64,000 nt of DNA from the NCBI GenBank assembly GCA_018873245.2, contig JAEMBT020000005.1, positions 2,678,001-2,742,000 on the forward strand, given 5' to 3'. The notes below the pieces were generated by a model, which saw only the letters and a list, made by a program, of their open reading frames with translations, was not told where the DNA came from and made no database searches. Below are positions 11,507 through 26,500 of the stretch, piece by piece (position 1 is the first letter of the stretch; each line of letters opens with the position of its first letter). A program made the position numbers and the translations under genes. This DNA comes from Archegozetes longisetosus (lineage: Eukaryota; Arthropoda; Arachnida; Sarcoptiformes; Trhypochthoniidae).

Positions 11507-14500
11507 TCACTCATATTATCTAACTCCTCATAAGTTTTTAAGCACTCTTAGTTTGATTTGCTTTAGCTGAAAAGCCTATAAAGTTCAATAATTATAAATT
11601 CATATTTGAAATCCGCAACTTTTCTAAATATGACATTTCCTTGTTTTCAAAATCATAGAGCGACTCGAAACTAAAAAATTTATGATAATTTTTTCGGGTC
11701 ATTCGTTGAAGTGTGTAAGAAAAGAAGTTCATATTTATATACCTGTAGTTCTATTAGAATATTGTTTGTGTTTAGCCAATAAATAGATTTGGAAAACGAG
11801 TTGAGGCGCACATTGCATGAAGCTTTTCAGAAGTGACAATAAAGCTGTGTCACGATCTTCATGAATCATCAACAGATAATAATCGATTTCAGGTTCATTT
11901 GTCGCCTGAACAATGTGGCAATTTGTTAGAATATCATTCATATTATGTTCAATAATAACATTTTTACAATCAAATATCACAGACCTCGTTTTGACCTTCC
12001 GTCAAATTTGTTCTCTGCAAAGTCGACAGCGCTGGCAATGTGTTCATCTGCCAATCTCTCTGCTGTCTTTTCTCGTTTCGTCTGTTTGCTGACCGGCTCT
12101 CAAAACCATACCAAACTAGTTCAATATATCTGTTCAATGAAATTAATTGAAATTCAATAAATCAAACGTGAGATTAATGGTTAAGAATTAGTTATTAGAG
12201 TGTATGTGACATTTCAGACAGTTTTGATTGAGATTAAATGAATAATGTGCCGAAATGAGAGAAAAGAAAAGATTGTGATTATGTTATTGTTAACCAATCG
12301 AAAAAAGACATTTAAGTTTAAATGGTTTTCTTAACTTTTCTAAAAGACATTGAAGACAAGAAAGTTTTTTGTTCAAAAGAGAATAATTCATCAAAATAGA
12401 AAGATATTAAAGTAGTTTTTGTTGAAAATGTGGGGAAGGAATATATTTTATTTTGACTATACTTTTGAAACTAAAAACTAAAACAAGAAAAACGTTTCCA
12501 TTTCTCTAAGGCTTGACACTGATGTAATGCGTTATGCGTTATTGATATAAAATAGCTCTTATGATTAATTGTTGCATTTCTATACTTTTCCTTAAAATGA
12601 TTGCTAACACCCTCAATCTTTTCAATCTTTCACTCTCTTACTCTTGAGATATTCACAAACCTTTTCCGACAATACAAATCGTGGTTAAGAGCCTGTGAAC
12701 CAATTCAATTAACAATAATTACTTCAATAGGGACTGAATCTGATTAGCTTTGTCTCTCATTAATCTGCTATTGAAACTAATTTCACATTTCGATAGAATA
12801 GATTGTGAACAGAATAGTAGTGAACAGAAGTCAGAATGGAGTTCAATGCTTGTAAATGTATCAGTATTTTAAAGTTCAATTAATTTAAGACAAGTGACAA
12901 TTTAAGAAGAAAAAAGCTGAGACTTGGCAGCAGATAGTTTTGGGCATCAATCAGAGGTTTAGATGACTTTCTATGTTAAATGTAGAGAACGATCTGAAGA
13001 AGTATCTGGAGAAGTATCTGAAGAAGTATCTAAAGAAATATCTAAAGAAGAAGCATTTTGTAAGAGCTGTATTTTGATTCGAAAATTTCGAAATGATCGC
13101 GAAAGTTGATACCATCAAATGGTTAACGACTCTCAAACTTTCAAAAGTTCATTCTCTAAGTATACATCAAAAGATTTATTATAACTTTGAATCAAGTCAA
13201 CAGCAGTGCCTTTTGTTTATTGGCCTGACTATAGGCCGAAATAGGATTAACACAAGAATTGCTAAGAAAAGTTTCGTAGAAATAATGGCAGTAAATTCAG
13301 TAGATTGCTCATGAAGCAGAGCATTGATGCACAATATAATGCAATGTAGAGGAACCTTTTGATTTCCCTTAGGATCACATTCACAACAACTCAATCCAAT
13401 GGTCATTTGGTCTAAGAATCTACCAAAAGCATTCAACTAACAATTCTAGCCCTTTTAAAACTATATAACTTTAAATTAATAATTTGCCATTTAATGTGTT
13501 GTCTCTGATATTTATTGAATAGAGTATAACACCATTACATACGATAAGTTACGCATTTTCTATTCAACTGCCACATAATCAATTCTTTACTATTTCTTCA
13601 ATCAATTCTTTACTATTTCTTCAATCAGTTCTCTTCCTATTTCTCATTTACTTTAGATTGAAAATATCCAAACAATTCATTTTGTTATCTAAACAGTGAC
13701 TTTTCTACTTTAAAATCATAAGAAGGCTTCGAAATGCAGCTCAAATGTAACTGATTTTGATTTGCGGATATTTCATTCTAGTTATGATTGATACTATTGA
13801 AATGAAAATTATGAAAATTTTGTTCAATCTAAACTTGAAGCAATATTTTTGATATAGAATTACTTAAGGAGAGTCGAGCGCAATACTAGTTTGCATAATA
13901 TTTACTCATTTGCATAAAATACTTTTCAATATTTTCATTCCTAAATGCATATAAAATTGAGATCTTATTAAGAACTAAAAGTTAAATATACTTTATAAGT
14001 ATTAAAATAGATCCGAAATTTTCAAGTAAAATCAGTTTAACTTTTGTTGGCTAAGTTCTAGTTTAGAAATGAAGAATAGATTGTAGTTAGCAAAACTATT
14101 TTCACTTAATTTATTTAATGCTATGAAATTTACATAAGCGGTCAGCGTTTAAGGGTAAACATTTAGTTTTGCTTGGCGTTAGATTCAATTTAAGCTAAAT
14201 AATTGAAAATCACTTCAATTTTTTGCCGTCAAAGTTGAGATGTTAGCAAAAGACAGAAGCATTTTAAATATGATTTAGCGATATGTAGAACAGTATGTAA
14301 GCCAAATTGATTATGATTTTGACATTAAATTATTGCAAACCACTCTACTGTATGTGATTTAGAGAATATCTATTGTTCAGTTTAGAAAAATATTCATTTT
14401 CCAGTAAAATGTGCGTAAAACACATGGAAAATAATGCATAACTCTCGCTAAAAGTTATCAACAAATTTCTGCTTATTATACACACAAAGCTTTGAAATAA

Positions 14501-17500
14501 TTAACTTTGCATAAAAATACATTTCTCTTCAGTCATTTATGTCGTATTATAATAGAGTCTAAAATATGCAAATAAATTTCAAATAAGTAATGGTATATTA
14601 TTATTATCTATGTTTTTAATTCATTTATTCATCAAAAAGTGTTGTATATTTTGATACAGCAAAACCTGTAGTTAAATGGTTTATTAAAAATCAATAACAA
14701 TTAAGCTATGTTTTTCCACGCGGTAATTATATTGTTTTATAAAATGACTTAAGTGCATGTTTAAGCTATACAACACAGTATTGGTTAAGCTTTCGTATGC
14801 CATACAGTACTGCATGAGTTCAATTTTCGTATGCTATACAGTATTCGTTAAACTTTCGTATGCGTTAATTCTAGAGCGCATGCATCACACGATTAATACT
14901 GTAAGCATTATGCGAATCAATTTCTAGAATTAGAGTACTGTTCATTGGAAATGCTGGCAGGAATACAGAATAAGAATAGGGAAAAGCGAAGAAAGAATCT
15001 CGTGGAGCATTTCAATTTTTGGCTCAAAAGCCAACTTACTTAATCGAACCATTCGGAATACTAAACCCCACTATGCCTTCAACTAATTGATGCGGAAAAT
15101 CTTTCCAAAACCAAATTAAACATTTTGATTTACTTTGTTCTCTTCGTTGGTTTTGTTTATAATAGAAAATAGAAAATTTTTGCTTTATTTCAACATTGAG
15201 CTAGAACTCAATTTGACCAAACAATTGAATGCTGTCAATTGAATATAATTGATATAAGGTTGAGGAATGTGCTGACACACTATGAGCTTGAAAAGCAAAC
15301 CTTTCCTTTTGTCCTGCAGACCACATTACGCATCAAATAATTTCTGGTTCGTAGCAAAACTCACTATTTTTCAAAACTGAGCGCCAATCTAAATATCTAG
15401 ACTTTGCACGAATGAATTTAAACAAAGAATAATAATATAAAGAACTGGTGTCACCTGAAGACTGAATATGAAAAAATATTTTAATTAAGGTTAACCCAGG
15501 TTATTTAGACTGAAATAGAGATGAAATAAGGATGAATTTGGAATGAAGTATCCTCGATTGATCGCTTTACAACAATATATATAAGGTTAGAATAAGGTTA
15601 GAATGGAGTTAAATAAAGCAGGAGAGCATTTGAGCTGAAATTTTACTCGTGATTGAACAGTCATCAGTATGTTATATATTGCTATCTTTAATAGTGCTCT
15701 GGATTCCACTGTTTTCAACTTTTCTATGTTATTTCAACCAGTTTCCTATTATTTCTCTCCTCTTATCGATTGCTGCTATACCAGAACTGATATCAATATT
15801 TTCGATCGGCTGCTAGTCGAGTGAATCAGTTCTAAACAATATAATACTTAACTGTTGTGCAGTTGACAAGGAGTTGATTGATATGTGAAGTGCACAAAGA
15901 AATGTATATGAAAGCAATAACACTCCAAATGTATAGTAATCATTCTGATCTACATTTTTTCTAATGACCAGAGGAAATCTCTCTTACCATCAGCTATGTT
16001 ACAACAAAACATTTCTCTTCTATTCTCTTCCATTCATTTTGGTGCAAATCACATGAAATCAGTTATTTTGATATATTTCAAACATTAGTTACATTAGGAT
16101 TAGTCTTATTTGCTATGACAAGCATCCAATGTTAGGAATTTTCCTCATTTAACCTCAAAGTTATATCTTATGCTTCAAATGCATTTATGAAGTTTGGAGC
16201 AAAAGAAGTAAAAAATAAATAAAAATATAAATAAAAATGATTGTTTTATTACCTGAGGACTGGTCCTAATAGTAATAAATGCACTAGAACTTTTATGATC
16301 CAACCAAAAACGCTTATGTTGGGTCGACGTATTGATTCCAAATTATTTCTACTTCTATGATTATCATGCAGTAGCCTGTATTATACGATCAAAATACAGA
16401 AAATACAGTCAAAATACAAAAATACAATCAAAATACAAAAATACAATCAAAATACAAAAACACGGACGTAAATATGAATGATTCATAAGAGATACTCTAA
16501 AATGATTACAACTGTCGACTTAATGCTTATTGAGTGAGCACCGTTTTTCAAATTAAAACTATTAAAACTACTGTTTAGAAACTACATTATAAATCAATTC
16601 TCGTCAAACGACATACCATTTGATGCTGAAAATGTTTACAGTAATCGATGGGATGATTGTTATTGCAAAAGTGAGCCCCAATGAGAAGTTGTCGTGTTCT
16701 CCATACAAGAAATAACAAACAGAAATATCTGTTCCAATGTCTATCACGTAACTGATCAAAGAAATAATTGTAAAAATGGCGCTAAAAATACTGAATTGAT
16801 CATCTTTATCGAAAGGTTTGTTAGTGGAGCAGTAGATTGCATTGTGATGCGGGTGGACGGGATGGTAGTCGGGTGCCCGACCCACGTGATTGCGTCCACT
16901 GGTGCCGTAGCAACGCGAATCAGGTAGAATTGTTTCAATGCATCCGGCAGTACTCCGACCAATACTACTTCCACTGCTGCAGCCGCTGCCGCTCACAGTA
17001 CAGTAATCAGTAGAATAACCTAAATGACTAAACAGTAAAAGAGCAAAAATAAGAATCCAGTTTAAAGATAAGAATCAAATTTTAAAATAAGAATCCAGTT
17101 TAAAGATAAGAATCCAGTTTCAAAATAAGAATTGAGTTTAAAAATAGGAATCGAGTTTTAAAAATAACAAACCCACTTTAAAATTAGTCATTTAGAGAAA
17201 CAATGGCTGAAGTTTTACTCTTTATTACTAGCGATCAATAAGAGAGGAGAAAATGCTAGCTTTAAGTTTCGTTACATGTTATTGTCGATGTAATTAAATG
17301 TTAGCAATACTGCAATACTGTCTCATACCTTAAATGGTGCGGATCGATAGTCTCATACGTCGGCCCAGCATTGGCTGCTATACGCTCTTCAATGCATTCT
17401 CTTATAAGATCAGCATGTTGTCCATGTAATGGTCGGAATGTTGAGAGTCGATATGGTCGTGGAAGAGCTCCACTAGTCGCTCCATTATTATTAACTTTTC

Positions 17501-20500
17501 TTCCAAGACTACCCATCATGTGGTGGTGCAATGTTGGCGATGCAACTCCTCCGCCAAAATGATGCTGTTGCAAATGCATCGCTACTTGTGAATCATCACG
17601 TGTTACCAAGTTTGATGTAGGCTCTTGTAGCTCCACTAATTCGTTTAAAACTACCATCGATTTTTTTGGTGCTAAAAATTAATTCAAAATCAATCAATTC
17701 AATGAACCATCAGTTGAAAATAGATGTTCAGTTCTTCTAGTTTGGATAGTACTTGAGGCATCTAGCTGGACTAGTCCTATAAAATGCCATTTGTCGTGTT
17801 ATTTCAATTAGAAATAGTACTTTATAGGACCTACTGAGCAATATACGTTCTCTGAATTGCTTTTACTCAAAATTGTTTATCTGTTGTTTTTACTTAACAT
17901 TTTAGTGCTAGAAGTGGACTGATATAAATTCTTAACAATGCACTTATCTATAATTCTGGCTCCACTCTATCGCTAACATAAACTCGGCCCAAACTGAACC
18001 TAAACTTAACCTTAACTAATATCGTGATTTGTTAGCGAAGCATCGACTGAATTGCAGAGTTGAATGAAAAAGAAAGAGGCTAAGGAGAATCTTATATGAA
18101 ATAAAACATTCCGATCATTCGATTTGATCGAAGTATGCCCTCAAGTTTAGGCCGTAAACATATAGCACATGAAATGCTGCTTAAACCACACTTTCGTGTA
18201 ATTTATTTTACATTAGTTTCTTATATCACTAAAGCCGGAGGTGTCAGTGTTTAAAAAATTTTTTTTTATACACTTTATTGCACTTACATTTGACATCTAT
18301 TTACGATTAAAGTGTCTCAGAGGAACTGTATTTTTCATATCAACCTTAATTAGTTTCACTTCTTTCAATTCCTTCACAAATAGCCACATGAATGCTCACA
18401 AATGAAATTAAATTTTTAAAAACTATTTTATTTTAAATGACTGAACTGCTCTGAAAACACTGACCAAAGCATGTGATGAAATTTGAGTTTTTTGAGAAAA
18501 GTAATTGATTACTAGTAATATCTTATCATAAGAGTTCAAAGGACTGGTTTGATAGAAAAAGTAATCAAAAGATATTGAAAGGCATAAAGCGGACTAATTA
18601 ATACGTAGTTTGGTCTGCAGATTTGGTGGTTTATTATTCGAAGAAATATCTCGGAAAAGAGCAGCTCAGCAAATGTGTTAATGCCATGTGCAATAGTTTG
18701 CTAAACTCTAACCTGAATATAAATGTTTGTGGTGTAATTTGTTATGATAACTCAGTACATAGTAACTATTTGGCCGCTAAAAGCATGAGAGATCGAGAAA
18801 TATATCTTTTATTTAGTGATAAATGATAAGAACTGCATTAGATCTAACTTTTGCTCTTCCATCAATGTGACTGATTTGTATAGCTATCTCATATTCATTT
18901 TTATAGCTATCTTACATTCATTTCTATAGCTATCTTATATTCAAAGTAAACTTAAATAGAAGTATCCATTAAAATATAGCTTACATATCAAATCTTTCAT
19001 CTATTATTCCAACATTCTTGCAAATAAAAAGTCAAATTCAGTCATGTTTGCCTTCTTTTATTCATCGAATGTGTTCGTGAATTTAGCTAAATCTTGATAC
19101 ATGTTTAAAATACACGTATTATGTCAAATGAGTCACTCTTTTATATGAAAATGTCAAAATTTTCAAACTAGTAAAAAGAGCTGAAAATCTGATATGAACC
19201 CTCAATCGTGACGACACTATAATACCAACTGTTTTCTGATATAAGCTTAGTTTCAATCGATATAAGATTAATCTCTACGAAAATGCATTTTCTTCTAATT
19301 TAACTAGCTCAAACGAAAGCCTTAAAAATTGATCGAATTGACAAACTTTAAAGTATATTACTATTAAATAGTGAGAGATAGAGTGAATAAATTGGTAATG
19401 TGCAGTTTAAAACTTAGTAATCTCCGATAGCAATAAGTAAGGGACGTTATTATGTCAACTTGCCTGTGATGCATATGAATTTTTTGCTAAATTTAATTTT
19501 TAATTTTCCTTGGTTATTATATCAAATATAAATTTATTATTATCTTCTATATTGTGTAATCTTCTATCTAATATAAAGACAACTCATAACTTGAGATTGC
19601 CATCAGGGATTTAGAAGTTAGTGAACATATATAAAAACTATAAGATTACATAAGTGACAGTAGAGGATAAGTTAGATAATAATAAAATTAAAGATAGTAT
19701 ACAGAAGTGTGAAAGTCGGTAAGAGAAAGTTAGATTTAATAGAAAATATATTAAAAATGAAATAAGAATTACTATTAGTATTAAGTGCGGATCGTGCCCG
19801 CCATGAAGGCTGGTAATCGATTTGAGTACTGGCCACTTTGTCACTAGGTATTAAGTCTCGCCAACGATCCAGTGTTAGTCCTCTTCACTCTTCAGGAGCG
19901 CGATTCAACTCTATTAAAATAATCAACAAATATTAACTTTACTTATCTCTTTCACTATTTCTTTTACTTATTCTCAATTTATTCTTAATTTATTCTTCAA
20001 TTGTTCCTCACTTATTGTTTTACTTATCATTAATAATGACAACATTTTCTCTCTTTTAACTCTAAGCAAAATACGACTCAGAACAAAGTTAATCATTAAA
20101 GAAGACAAAAAATGTATTGATTTTCTAAAACAATTGTCAATTGACTTATGGCTAAGATATAATTCTATATATTTGAGTATTCCATTGACTCGATTGCTTT
20201 CTATTTTTAGATTAAGTGAGTTTTAGTGCAGGCTCATCAGCAAATGTATAGGTATTCAGTTGCATAATGTTGTACTCATTACTCATCCCAAAAGACACTT
20301 CCTTACATTGCATTTTACGCATTTTACAACATATTCTTATTTTATAGTTTTAGTTTCAGTATTATCAAAGCTTAGACATTTTAAGACTATCTCTTAGTAC
20401 ATGTTTAGTCACCAAATTGTTTTAAAAAATTCAGATAACATTCTGTTAGCAAATTAGATAATATTCTGTTTAGAAGTCAGATAATGTTCTGTTTAGTTTT

Positions 20501-23500
20501 CGCGATAGGATGTAAGACATTTAATTAAGTTTTACGATAAATACATTATCGATTTTTTGTCAAAGCTTAAGAGTTATTATCGCGAAAATTAACTGAAAAC
20601 GACTCAAATCAATAATACAGTTTCGGAATCTCACGTAAGAAGTGATTTATAAATATAAAGTGGTCTAAAAGAAAAAGCAATTGATATGAAATCTATAGCC
20701 AGTAATCAATCATTTAGAATGTACTCAAATCAATATGATGTGATCATACGATAAGTTGATTGTAAAGATTGGTGTATTGTTGCGATGAATGCGTTGAACT
20801 GGTACGATCAAGCTGATCGACTGCTAGGCCAAACTGTAAGACTGCTACACCAACTGTAAGACTGCTACACAAACTGTAAGACTGCTATCACCAACTGTAA
20901 GTGTAGTCCCCTTTACTGGTTGGCCCCACAGCAAAAGCCACATTTTCATTGAATCGCTTCAATGTGTTCTACTCTTTCACTTTAACTCTACTCCTTCGGG
21001 GATCGCCAGTTCCATAAGTGTTGCTGCAGTTTCGCTCGATTTTTGTTAGACTGATCGCTAGCTTCGTATAAAAGAAGCAACTCTCGCATTCACAAATCCT
21101 GTTAACACTTTTCTAATAATAATGATTGCTTCAATAGTCAGCTTCAACTCAATTCTGGGATCAGTTGAAACCTTTTTTATTGATTTTGTCTAAAATACTT
21201 TAAGGCTTTCAATTAAATATTTGATCATTACTTTTATTTGACTGAAATGGTGAGGCATAAAAACGTCAATTCGACCGTTTAATACATTGAAAAATTGAGA
21301 TAAATCAAAGTAGACTACCATCACTATAATCCATATATACTTTAAATCCAATCTAAGTTATTCTCCAAAAACTGTTCAACTGCTTAAATATTAATTGCAA
21401 CTCGTCAATTATTGTATTTGAATTGAATTTTGTCAATCCCTTATTTGAAACTCTAATCCTTTCAATATTATATGGCTGTACGTCTGATAAGCTGTGCATT
21501 GTTTAATGGCAATCAACAATGAGTCAAGTTATTGTCATCACATCACATAAATTAGCAATTAATTAATGCAATGCTCAACAAAACAACGAATCAATGCGTT
21601 TTTTTTAAATTCTTATTCATTTAAGATATCTACTCAAACTTCGTGGTAATTACTTAAAATTTGTTTTTAAGTATCTGATTATTGGAATTATACAAAATAT
21701 GACTCAACAAATTAGAGAAAGACTCACTTTTTAGCTCCATTAATATCTTCTAACGAGCGGATAGAGAATGAGTGAGTGAGGAGAGGAGAGAGAGAGAGAG
21801 AGAGAGAGGAAAGAGTGCAATGAACACCAACTATTAGCTGTTCTGCTACTTGTCGATAAGGGGAGAGAAGTAAAGCTTTAGCTATTTTCTGTTCAATATA
21901 ATACAAGTAAATGGGGTGCTATTCAATTGAATTTGGATTGTATAGAGCGAGTAAAAAATAGAGTTCAACTTTCATTACAGTAATATTAATTTAATGATAA
22001 CTATCTTGTTGCAATAATTATATTTTAAGTTAGGTTAGCTTTGCACCAAAATAGAGAGTCTGCTATCGTTGTTAATTAAGATGATATCTGAAATTAGATC
22101 AGAACTGCTGCTATCGACACAATTCTGTGATTACTTTTTTGAAGCGTCATTTCTCCCTATAATTTGTCATTTCTTAATGACACTCAAGTCAGATAACTTG
22201 TTTTGTTTCTCTATATTTTTCAAATGAATTTGTCTTATTTAGAAACCAAACAAAATTAACACCAATGCTAATAAGTTGGTTGAGTTAGCTAAACTTCATA
22301 TAAATTGTTGTGAAGATAGGGACTTGAGGTTATTTGCTTAGAAAACAAATTTTATCATTTCTGCTGTTATGAGGTTTTTATGCTTATTCAAGCACTTTAG
22401 CTCAACGATTCTAAGCTTGTTCATTTTTACAACAATTGCTGCTTCCAATCGAGTGCTTTATCATTGAAATTTTAAGCTGATTTTGAAAAGTGAAACAAAG
22501 TTGGGTAACTTTAACGTCTCGTATGATTGATGTGGAACCAAATTGCATTTATGTAAACATAATTAACATTTTCTTCTGTAATACTAGAATAATGTAAATT
22601 TAAGTTTGAATAATTATCTCATTATTCATATGGCCCTAAATCTATTAATAAGAGCTTATTTAATAACAAAACATCTCTAACGCCGAAGTAGTTTTTCATT
22701 AGTAAAATTATTTTTTCATTCATCAACAGAGCTGTGGATAGCATTTATGAACAGGTCACCAGAAGCATCTTCGGAAGCATCTGTCAAATTAAGTTTATGC
22801 CAATTCAATTGTTTTGCTGTCTCTTAATTACATACATTGAAAATAATTGAAGTCTCATTAAGTTATTCTCCTATGAAGTAATCGATCCTTTTATAAGCTT
22901 AAAAACTAGTGCAAAAGCCTTATCTGAAACATAAACATAGTTTGGTTTGATCAAAGCCTATTAAGGAAATGACTGCTTGTATATTAAGCAATGTTTCAAA
23001 CTCTAACATTGAGTCTCTTTTTCTACTATTTTCTGGTGTTTATGTTATCAAACTTTGAGAAGAGTGAGCAGCAATAAAATGTATAGAAATCTATTAATAC
23101 AGTTTCTCCTTTCACTCATTTGAGTGACTTTTGCTCAACAAATATAATAACATTTTGATCTCCTTTTCAAACTTGGAAATCGAAAAACAGCTGAAAAACT
23201 TGTGGATAAATATCTGACAGAATTGATTTTAAGCTATTCAATTTTTTCAGTTATATTCATCCCTATAAGGATAATCTTTTAGAGCTGTTCAATAGTGGCT
23301 CAAAATTGTCAAATACCTTATATCGGATCAACTGCTTAACACTGATATTTTATTTATCACCTTTCAATCCTCTTCTAACACTGAACAATTAGTTAATTAC
23401 TTAATGATGCAGTTCTGAAGAAGAAACAAATAATTGCAATAATTTATGTAAGAATAGAAGTTTGGTTGGAAAGGATAATTATCTATATAAGTGCTGGAGT

Positions 23501-26500
23501 GTGATAGCTATAGAAGCGCTTTTCAATAGTAACTATAATACATAGCAATGAAGCATCAGTTTATGAGGACATACAACTTTACAAGTATTGAGTATTTTTC
23601 AATAAATTAATCACGCATCAAGTTTTAAAATATTAAATTTCAATTGAAAACACCTCAACAGTAATCCCTCGAATGTTTAATAAATTTTGATAAATTTCTT
23701 AAATAAGTCATGCAAATCAATTTGTGCTTAATATAAAATATTACCAAAACTGCTCATCACAATAATGCGTTTAGAGTGATCTACTGCATAACACTTCTCA
23801 AAAAAGAGTCATTTTCATGCATTGTGAAACTCTGTGGCGGAACCACAAGTTTCGAGTAGGGGCGTACAAGTTAGAAATACATAAATACTTAGATCATATT
23901 CTATTTGATTGAATATGTAGTTCTCCGATTAAAACCTGTTATGTTATAGTCTAAAATTGGAGTGATCCAGCAATTATTTTTATCGTAATTATAAGAAATT
24001 AAGAAATTTCGATTGAAAAACATAGAAGCTTTTGAATGAAGTTAATAAGAGACGAAGTTGTAGTTAAAGAAGTCGGAGGAGGCTGTGCAGCATCAGCCCC
24101 TACTGGCCTGGTCACAAATAAAACACAAAGAAAATCTTGTTCAACTTGACCCGATCGTAATTTAGATAGTAATGGCAGTGTTAGAGTTAACTGGTAGTTA
24201 AATAAACAGCTATTTTTAATCTTCATTTAATTGGGTAGAGTCTAATTTTATTATTATGTTTGGATCCAAAGATACTTAGAATGTTTGCTTCTGCAGTAAT
24301 AAAAGTGCGCAATAAGATATCAGTATAAATCGCTTCAGCGGTTAAACAATGCGATCAAAACCAATATCATTGGCTAAAAAGAGTGTATTTTTACCAAATT
24401 AAAGTACTGATACTTAACTGACTCTGTCTTCTCAGCAATGCAATTGACTCATTGAATTAGAAACTGTTTTGCAAAGGAATCATCATTAAATGAGTGAGCT
24501 ATCTATTTTAAGCTTTACTAAAATGTCCAATAAAACTAGTTGTTTTTAGTACTTTTTCTTATTAATTAGTAGTAGAAGTGTTGTGTTTATAATGGCTGAA
24601 AGTTTAGAAAAAACTGAAAGACTGTTTTAAGATGAGATGAGTGACTCTATAAGAGCATATTGTATAAAGTAATAAAGTTTCGACTTGAACTGAGAAAGAG
24701 AAAAGGTCTGTTTTAATATCTTCTTTCACAAACTCCTAAACCAGTTTTAGTAAATAAGCGAATCAAAGCAATAAAATGCAGTTGAAATGTTTCAATTCTC
24801 TACTTATTGACACTTGAATAAACGTGAAGATCGATAAAGACTGAGCCGAAAATAGCTTAAATTTTTGGTATCCTTTTCAATTCGATAGGATTTCTACTTC
24901 GATAGGATTTGTATTTGACCAAAAGTTGAGAAGAATTTTTATTCCAACGATGTTTAACCAATTTTAGATATGCATTTACATGCGTTTACAGTTCAAAAAA
25001 CAAGTTTATATCTCTATTTTAGCTCTTAATTTATTCATGTTCTCATAAAACATTATAGAATGTCTTTCACTACGCTTTTCAATGGTTTGTTCGCATTCTG
25101 TTCTCATATTCTGTTCTCATATTCTGTTCCCTATTCTGTTGTGATGACAAACACTGTTGTTTTCCGTTATATCCCTCTTTGTAGAGATCGATGTGACTGA
25201 AAATTTTTGATTTATATTAAGATTATAGGATAAAGAGAATGACTAGATTTGTGAAATCAGTTATAAAGAAATGAAGATAAAAGGAGATAGAAGTAGCTCA
25301 ACAATCAATAGTAACTGTTTATCTTGATTGCAAATGCAATTTATTCACACTTCACTATTTGCTTAGACATTAATCAATAGAGAAAATGTGTTACTTTTGG
25401 TTTTCTACTTTGATTCCTGCCCACAATTGTGCCACAATTATATTTTAAACCATCATTTGTTAAAAGTTAGTTTCTGATCAGCTCAATCCAGTCAAAAGTT
25501 TAGAGAAAAGCGATTGGAATCAATAGTTTTAACTTGAGTATATGATAATAAATGCATTGCAATAAATTCTGATGAAGGAATTCAGTGCTTTATATGATTG
25601 TGATTGTATATCAGTAAAAAAATGCCACAAAACAGCTATAAAAAAAAGCCATTCACTTATTCTGGTTGAGAAACTATTCTTATAAGGGCTATACTTATGG
25701 TTGATTGAATCAATAGTTGAACAAAAAAATAAAGTATGAAATTAGATTCTAAACAAATTTCATTTGGTTCAATTTAATCAAAAGTAATCAAGTTTTAGGG
25801 GAGGCAACAACTTATAAGTCTTAAGTTATTTTTATTAATAGTAGCGCTTACAGAAATGAAAGCAGACTCGAGACCAGATTAGTTAGGCATACATTCATAT
25901 AATTAATCTGGAGAACAGTTTCATCTATTCGTGTCTTCTCTACTCTTATGTCTGCTTTAGTGCGGAAATAAATGATATTAAAAATGACATAAATATATAT
26001 CTAGCATTTTAAAAGCAATTTATGAATTCAAAATATTACCTATAAAAGTGAATTATTGGTTTAAAAATCAAATATACATGAAAACCAAAGCAAAATATAT
26101 ACTTAGAACCAGTTTTACTTATTGTGATAGAACTAATTATGTTTATATATGCATATATGCCATAATCATATCAAACTCTTCTGTAGTATGCAATCGTCTT
26201 GTCCTGAGCGCAACACACATCCATTTCTAACTGTATTTAATGACTAAACTCCTCATTGCATCCATTGACTCAATCAGCAAAATAAAGTCTCCTTCAATGC
26301 TATTTAAGTTGCATTGTAAATGTCATTTACATCTTTGATTCACATCTGCGAACAACTGAGTCTAACATTAATTATTATTTTTGTTATCCTCTTTAGCGGA
26401 AATATATATTTTGAGAAAGAAAAAGAAAAAGTGCGTCAAAATTAAATGCTAACAAGAAAATAAGTGTTCAGAGCTTGTAAAAGATTCGCTCAAAGTTTGA

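Larger units (their letters stand above)
12130..16252 (-). other. Long intron of the XK-related gene
   Basis: 4.1 kb of AT-rich intron between the exon ending in GPVLR and the one starting YIELVWYG. The protein match is continuous across it, so no exon is missing. An 80-codon open frame at 13197-13436 has no family match. It contains a 12-bp array (12991-13053), a 24-bp array (13579-13645) and a ~33-bp array (14761-14875). Confidence 0.6.

Noticed and set aside
13197-13439. 80-codon minus-strand open frame in the XK-related long intron
   Set aside because: The protein match is continuous across this intron (GPVLR directly to YIELVWYG), and the frame does not join either neighbour in phase without a stop. 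It resembles no family I know.
19785-19915. GC-richer patch tested as tRNA, SINE or snRNA
   Set aside because: No A-box/B-box pair, cloverleaf or known snRNA motif could be found by eye.
23999-24226. 75-codon minus-strand frame with a Pro/Thr-rich run
   Set aside because: It lies in a probable decayed transposon fragment and shows no transposase motif.
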